Assembly (NCBI GenBank): GCA_028023455.1
Contig: JAQFVV010000180.1
Location: 930,001 to 994,000, forward strand
Direction of reading: 5' to 3'
From: Epiperipatus broadwayi
Lineage: Eukaryota > Onychophora > Udeonychophora > Euonychophora > Peripatidae
Length of the DNA: 64,000 bases
The translations under genes and the position numbers were made by a program. Positions 58,461 to 64,000 of this stretch are shown here, one piece after another (position 1 is the first letter of the stretch; each line of letters starts with the position of its first letter). The notes beneath the pieces are model-generated. The model ran no database searches. It saw only the letters and a list, made by a program, of their open reading frames with translations, and had not been told where the DNA came from.

Positions 58461-60255
58461 ATATATCATCATCATCATCATCATCAACCATTATCAATCC
58501 ACTGCAGGATGAAGGTCTCTCCAAGTTCAATCCATCTTTTCCTATCTTTCGCTTCTCTTCTCCACATCACCCATACATACTTTTTTATTTCATCCATCCA
58601 TCTCACATGTGGCCTGTTTCTGGGTCTTTTAAATCTCTTGGAATCCCGTTTAAAATTTCAATTGTCCATCTATTATCATCTCTACTAATAATGTGTCCAG
58701 CCCAACTTTACTTCAGTCTTTTAATTTTTTTAATGAGGTCAGTAACACCAGTTTGTTCTCTTACCCATACATTGCATTTTCGATCTCTTCTTGTTACTCC
58801 CAACATGCATCTTTCCATACCTCTTTGAGTGGTATAAAGGCTTTGTATTGCTCTTCTATTAAGTGTCCAAGTCTCAGATCCATAAGCAAGAACTGGCAAA
58901 ACACATTTATTAAAAACCTTCCTTTTCAAACACACAGGCATATTTCTTTTTAGTATCAAGTTATTTCTACCAAAATCACTCCAACCAAGTTTAATACTAT
59001 GATTAATTTCATCTAATATGTTTCCATCTGTATTAATAATCTGACCAAGGTATTTGTAACTGTTAACTTCTTCTAACTTATCATAATCAATCTTTATTTT
59101 CATATTTTGAGAAAATCTATTAATCATTACTTTAGTCTTTTCAACATTTATCTTTAGTCCTACTTTCCTACTTTCATCTGATAACTCCTGCAACATTTCC
59201 TGTAGCTCTAAAGCATTATTTGCAAAGACAACTACATCATATGCAAAATCTAAATGACTTAAATAATCTCCATTTACTTTCACTCCTTTAGCTTCCCATT
59301 TTAATCCACAAAATACTTCTTGCAGCACTGCTGTAAAAAGTTTTGGAGATATGGAGTCACCCTGTATTACATCTGTTTCAATGTTGATTTTCCTACTATT
59401 ATTATGTAATCTAATTGTTGCTGTTGCATTTTTATAAATATTCTTTAAAATATGACAATATCCTGGATCTACACCTTGATGATCCAATGCTTTAATCACA
59501 GAAGAAATGTTTATAGAATCAAATACCTTTTCATAATCTACAAATCCTAAGCATAATGGCAACTCATATTTATTTGTCCTTTCTATAACTTATCTCAATA
59601 CCTAGATATGATCTACTGTACTAAAACCACTTTTAAATCCAGCTTGTTTTTTTGGTTGATGGAAATCCAGTGTTTTCTATAGATGAGTTTTAATTATGGA
59701 AATCCAGTGTTTTGTATAAAACTGATAAAAGACTAATAGCTGTAATTTCTAATATCTTCTTTATCACCTTTTTAAAATATTAATACTGCATTCTTCAAAT
59801 CATCTGGTTCATCTTTATCATTTAGACATTTGGTATATAACTTTGCTAAAAAAATTTCTAATTCTTCACCTGCTTCTTTTAATATATCAATTATAATTCC
59901 ATCATTACCTAGCCTTTCCTTTCTTCATAAATTTAATTGCATGTCTCACTTCCTCATTAGAAATTCTGAGCAATTCTGAAGATATATTAGGTATAGGAGA
60001 CACTTGTTCTTTACTACTATATAATTCTTGATAGTAGTCTTTTACACATTTCATGATGTCATCTCTCTTTTTAGTAATAATGCCATCTTTTTTTCTTATT
60101 GCAGATATAAATTTCTTACCAATACCAAAATGTTGTTTTACACTCTTTAGACTTTTATTCTCTTCTACAGCTTTCCTTGCTAGTTCACAATTATACTTTC
60201 TTATATCATTTTCAACTCTTTTCTTCACCAGAGTTAGAAGCAGAACTGTCTTATA
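58461..60255 (-). pseudogene. RTE-like LINE, reverse transcriptase portion
   Basis: Best RTE copy in the window. The 3' end is a (ATC)n run at 58465-58486 on the plus strand, the TGATGA tail. A 284-codon open frame (58708-59562) covers RT from the fingers to the C-terminal region: FVDYEKVFDSI with the first catalytic Asp, IQGDSISPKLF, a palm motif FAYDVVVF where FADD is expected, GLKINVEKTKVM, YKYLGQII, YGSETWTLNRR and TRRDRKCNVWVREQTG. Upstream, 59562-59905 has frameshifted RT pieces (NDGIIIDIL, KGDKEDIRNY), and 59905-60228 is an open frame for the linker before RT (ARKAVEENKS, KKDGIITKK). The FADD-to-FAYD change removes a catalytic Asp, so the enzyme is dead. The endonuclease half of the same insertion follows at 60256-61135 in opposite orientation. 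Confidence 0.93.
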
Positions 60256-61135
60256 TTAAATGGGAAACATTATTGGACTTTGTGAAGTTAGAAGAAACGA
60301 TGAAGAAACAATTGATTTAAAAAGTGGCTATATACTCTACTATAAAGGCACAAATATTGGAAATACAAGTGGAGTAGGATTTATTATAAATTAAAAATGG
60401 AAGAATAACATTGTGGAGATTGATGGTGTATAGGACAAAGTGGCAAGATTAGTTTTACAACTTAATAGCAGATACCAAATGGAGATAATTCGGGTTTATG
60501 CTCCATCAAGTTCTCATAGTGATGAAGTTATTGAAGATTTTTATATGGATGTACAAAAGGCTTTTGATCAGAGTAAACAACATTTTAAAATTGTTATGGG
60601 AGACTTTAATCCTAGAATTGGTAAACAAATGAAAGATGAAAATCCTGTACATAATTTTGGTTATGGTAATAGAAATGAGAGAGGACATAGACTTGTGGAG
60701 TTTGCAGAAAAAAAAACTTGATATTATGAATTCTTTTTTTGAGAAAAATGTTAAAAGGAAATGGACATGAGAGCATCCAAATGAAGGTACAGCAGAATTG
60801 GATTATATTTTGAGTAACTGAAAATACATATTTCAAGATTGTAATGTTCTTAATAAATTTAACGCAGGAAGTGATCATCGATTAGTAAGATGTAAGATAC
60901 ATGTTAATGCAAACTAGAGAGACAAAAATTATTAAGAAAAATAATATTTACAGTTGATATTCCTAATTTTCAGAAACATTCTAATGAATTTAAATTAGAA
61001 TTTACAAATTGTTTCAAGTATTAGTAGATTTTGAACATGATTCAGATTTGAATAACATTAATAGGAAAATAACTGATACACTTTTAAAAACTGCAACAAA
61101 GATAGCTGGTAGAAAAAAACAGCAATTGACCAATA
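60256..61135 (+). pseudogene. RTE-like LINE, apurinic endonuclease portion, inverted
   Basis: The plus strand reads the endonuclease domain from its first metal-binding motif: IIGLCEVRRNDEE near 60265, a short YYKGT...GVGFI stretch, then the open frame 60440-60721 with IIRVYAPSS and IVMGDFNPRIG (catalytic Asp/Asn), NERGHRLVEFA, then LDYIL near 60800 and SDHRLVRCKI near 60870 (the C-terminal Asp-His pair). The linker decays to GRKKQQL near 61120. Stops interrupt it. This is the domain that nicks the target DNA. It continues, in element order, where the minus-strand RT portion begins, so both are halves of one element. Confidence 0.9.
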
Positions 61136-61243
61136 ATATATATATATGATCAATAGATAGAGCTTTACCAAAACCTCCAAAACAAGCGTATTCTGTTTAC
61201 ATAAATGTCAGAGTCAATATTCACTGCCTCTTTCATTTTGCTC

Positions 61244-61292
61244 CACCCTCAGATCAGCTGATTTCAAGCTGATTTGCTCTCATAAGTGAAGG
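61244..61292 (-). ncRNA. Hammerhead, one core mutation (left arm)
   Basis: Read on the minus strand: helix I CCTTCA / TGAGGG intact, core CTTATGA instead of CTGATGA, helix II AGC / GCT with a G·U at the base, GAAA present, helix III A-U and U-A, triplet ATC. The G-to-U change in the core should inactivate it. Confidence 0.65.
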
Positions 61293-61660
61293 ACAGGAGT
61301 TAGAAACTAGACCTAAACATTAACTCCAAGCATCTATGCAAAACGTTTCTATCAGTTTGCAAGCATGAATTTTTTAGACACATTAATGTCTTCAAACTCA
61401 GCCTACCAAACCAGATAGCTATATTAGTCTGATATCAGTTCAGTTTCTTCACATAGTCAAAGCTTCTGCAATCTATATCATTGCAAGAAAACTTTAAATA
61501 TACATTTATGAAACTGAACTGATATCAGACTCATATAGCTATCTGGTTTGGTAGGCTGAGTTTGAAGACATTAGTCTAAAAAATTCATGCTTGCAAACTG
61601 ATAGAAACGTTTTGCATAAATGCTTGGAGTTAATGTTTAGGTCTAGTTTCTAACTCCTGT

Positions 61661-61707
61661 CCTTCACTGATGATAGCAAATCAGCTTGAAATAAGCTGAT
61701 CTGAGGG
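61661..61707 (+). ncRNA. Type I hammerhead ribozyme (right arm)
   Basis: Helix I CCTTCA (61661-61666) pairs with TGAGGG (61702-61707) over all six positions, one U·G. The core CTGATGA is at 61667-61673. Helix II is AGC-aaatca-GCT with a T·T at its base. GAAA is at 61688-61691. Helix III is A-U and U-A with a six-base loop (aagctg). Triplet ATC gives predicted cleavage between 61701 and 61702. The core is complete. The short helix II may limit activity. Confidence 0.78.
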
Positions 61708-61884
61708 TGGTGCAAAATGAAAAAGACAGTAAATATTGACTCTGACGTTTATGTAAACAGAATATGCTTGTTTTGGAGGTTTTGGTAAAGCTCCATCTAT
61801 TGATCATTAATACAAGCGATAGCAGGTTTTACATATATAAACTTGTGTTTATTTTTCATATATATATATGTATAGTAACCTAAA

Positions 61885-62270
61885 TAAAAGGGAAGAGGAG
61901 TGGAGAGAGAAAGTACAGAATGTGAGAGAGGAGGAGAAGATGAGAGACTGAGAGGGAGGGAAACCAGAAAAGAGAGGAGAGGAAGATGAGTCAATTGTAA
62001 CCTAAAGGAAAAGAAAGATGAGATGAGAAGGGAGGATGGGAAGAGAGAAAAGGGATAGGGAGAGGGAATGTTGAGGACGGAGAAGAGAAAAGAAAAGAAG
62101 AGAGAATAGACAAAGATGAAGAGAGAAATATGAGGAGAGGGAGAGAAAAGGAGAGAGAGGAATCAAAATGTGAAAGAGGAGAGGAAGAAGAGGAGGATGA
62201 GAGGATAAAATAATGAGAAAGCAAGAGAGAGAAGGAGAGAAACAAAAATGAGGAGAAAAGAAAAGAAAAT
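61885..62270 (+). repeat. Polypurine (GA-rich) tract
   Basis: Nearly 390 bp are almost entirely A and G on the plus strand, mostly GAGA and GGA motifs, with a short break near 61990-62005 where gtaacctaaa recurs from 61875. The minus-strand open frames across it are Ser/Leu/Pro/Phe strings without meaning. Such tracts can form triplex DNA and act as length-variable minisatellites. Confidence 0.9.
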
Positions 62271-62289
62271 AAATAATCAGAGACTCTTC

Positions 62290-64000
62290 AGCTAGACAAA
62301 GAGGCATTACAATAAAAATTGCAAAGATGATAGTACACAGAGACCCATAACAAGATGGAAGAAAAGTCATACAATACTGCCAAACAATCAGGGCATAATA
62401 ATCATAATTTGGAATGGATTATTGAGGAAACTTTCTACTTTATCAAATATTAAAAGACTCAGCCTTCCCATTGAATCATATTCTCTGAGCACAACAGGTT
62501 TGTGACTTAAAAAAACCTTCTACTAAAGTTTTCTATCTCATATTTCAAAATAAACACTATTCTTGTCATTGCTTCTAATAGCACAATCCATAATAACTTA
62601 AATGAAACTAACTACCACAAGTTGTGCAATTCTTTTAGCACAGGGAACAAATAATAATCCTCATCCTATACCAGTAATACTTAATATTGAGATATAGAAA
62701 ATTTAAGTAAATCAATGCAAAAACAACAAGATTTAATGATCTCAGGATTTCAATTTATACTCTTGTGAAAAAAATAATATGAAGTTGCCTACTAAGTAAA
62801 TGGATAGGTAAATTAATAGCTGAATGATATATTGGCTGACAATAGGAGGTAAACTCTCAAAGTGACCATATCTTATTACAAGACAACAATATTTATCAAT
62901 ATTATTAAAAGGATATTTAATTAAATATTTAATTGCATGATTGAGCCATTCAATAATTAGACTAATTATAGACTCTTACTCAGGACATCACTTGAGATGA
63001 AAGAAGGACAAGGATGCTTTTTATGTCCCTCTACCTTCCCACAGATAACTTTCATAAGTAACTAAATAAAAATTGGACCTTGACATTAAAATAATACAAT
63101 AGTGTGCAGTCTAAATTAGTATGAATAATCTTCTAAAACATTAACCATTTCAATTACACTATCATTTACCTTAGACAATAACACAGTTTAAAATTATTCT
63201 TAAACAAAATATTACTTTTGATATCTGGAAATGTAAATTTATCTGTTACAGTGATTTCATCCAAAAATCGCAATTATATGCATAATTTTATTTTATTTCT
63301 GTGGATATAAAAGTATTCTGTATGGCATTAATTAAATGAAATAATTAATATTGTGAACCCAAGACAATAGCATACAAAAAAAATAAGCAGAAACTAAATG
63401 TATTCTAAATAAATACTCAATAAGTTTATTTACAATGTAATATAATAAAATAAAATTTACATCAACTTGGAAAGATTGCCAAGATAGAACTTAACAAATA
63501 TATTTATTTGACTGACAGTATTTAATGAAATCTTTTGGTCTTATACACAAACTAAATAATTTTACATATATCACCCTATTTAACAGTTTATTTAAATGGA
63601 GAGTAAGCACTAGCCAATTTTATACATCTCCAATGTAAGCAATCTCTTAACAAATTTTTAGGCATCATAAAATTTATATGCCCTACATTGGATTAATCAT
63701 TAGCTTATTAACATATCATTTTTCTTTATTTATTTACTCCAAATCAAAGGATTATAAAAATTAGTGACCAGGCTTAATTAACTCATTTGCTAATGCTTGA
63801 TATTATTAGCTAACTACACTTAAGCATTAGCTGGCATATCTAAAATAACTCTCAAATTACAAATAAAGACTCTCCTATTGTTGAGGATTTTGAACTAACA
63901 AATAACTAAATAAATGAATGAAATGTATGAGAGCCTCATAAGAAGTCATTTGCACACATAAAATTAAGAACATACTGTCCACATAATATAAATTTCTAAA
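62290..64000. other. No gene recognised
   Basis: AT-rich. No repeat family or coding signal identified up to the window end. Confidence 0.5.

Larger units (their letters stand above)
61146..61808. mobile_element. Palindromic element, ~660 bp, with hammerheads
   Basis: The outer ends are inverted copies (tgatcaatagat(a/g)gagctttacc), and the arms (about 61146-61452 and 61503-61808) pair almost throughout around a 50-bp centre. Each arm carries a hammerhead reading outward; the right one has an intact core. The arm shares an ordered series of short matches with 29300-29495 (atatagctat, gtttgaagacat, ggtctagt, then the ribozyme), so it is a distant relative of the 434-bp repeat. It abuts the (TA)n run at the end of the LINE at 61135. 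The target duplication is unclear. Confidence 0.85.

Noticed and set aside
61797-62370. Overlapping minus-strand open frames rich in Ser, Leu, Pro and Phe
   Set aside because: Translation of the complementary strand of the GA tract; stop codons are simply rare there.

Overview
This window looks like non-coding DNA from an AT-rich metazoan, most likely an invertebrate. By eye GC is under one third, CpG is scarce in most of it, and there are many A/T microsatellites. I found no host gene, rRNA or functional tRNA that I can support. What is recognisable is a dense layer of transposable elements, mostly decayed. I cannot place the species from the sequence.

Layout. 1-168 is a fragment of a hammerhead-bearing repeat, cut by a complex element (about 169-6890) with about 0.55 kb direct repeats outside and about 1.16 kb inverted repeats inside. 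Next come a 5'-truncated RTE-like LINE (7180-8567), a short Helitron (8612-9543) and a quiet stretch. 13365-16590 is an eight-unit tandem array of a roughly 430-bp monomer. 17940-20121 is a decayed Tigger/pogo transposon (minus strand) carrying a 485-bp insertion. 20313-28398 is a Ty3/gypsy retrotransposon (minus strand) with unusually long LTRs of about 1.9 kb. 29001-29600 is a 1.4-unit tandem of a 434-bp hammerhead repeat, followed by a SINE with a perfect 17-bp target duplication. 31.4-33.5 kb holds a lone hammerhead motif and a possible Penelope-like RT relic. 33886-34278 is a truncated RTE copy with an 11-bp duplication. 38.9-41.2 kb holds a tRNA-derived SINE, a GIY-YIG relic and a CpG-retaining block. 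43407-44313 is an inverted dimer of the same family as the 13-16 kb array. 46971-47073 is a second SINE copy. The rest up to 58 kb is mostly unrecognised AT-rich DNA with small tandem repeats. 58461-61135 is an RTE copy with a 5' inversion (twin priming), 61146-61808 a large palindromic element with another hammerhead, and 61885-62270 a polypurine tract.

The most interesting content is a set of type I hammerhead ribozyme motifs with very short helix III, in at least four sequence contexts (29.0/29.5 kb, 31.5 kb, 44.2 kb, 61.7 kb), plus decayed relatives in the 13-16 kb array. Each has the core CUGANGA, a hairpin helix II, GAAA, a two-base-pair helix III, a NUH cleavage triplet and a complementary helix I. 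Animal retrozymes and Penelope-like elements are the known carriers of such ribozymes. Here the repeats occur as direct tandems and as divergent inverted dimers, and one long array seems to have expanded after its ribozyme was inactivated. No autonomous partner is certain. The decayed Penelope-like RT and GIY-YIG relics are candidates.
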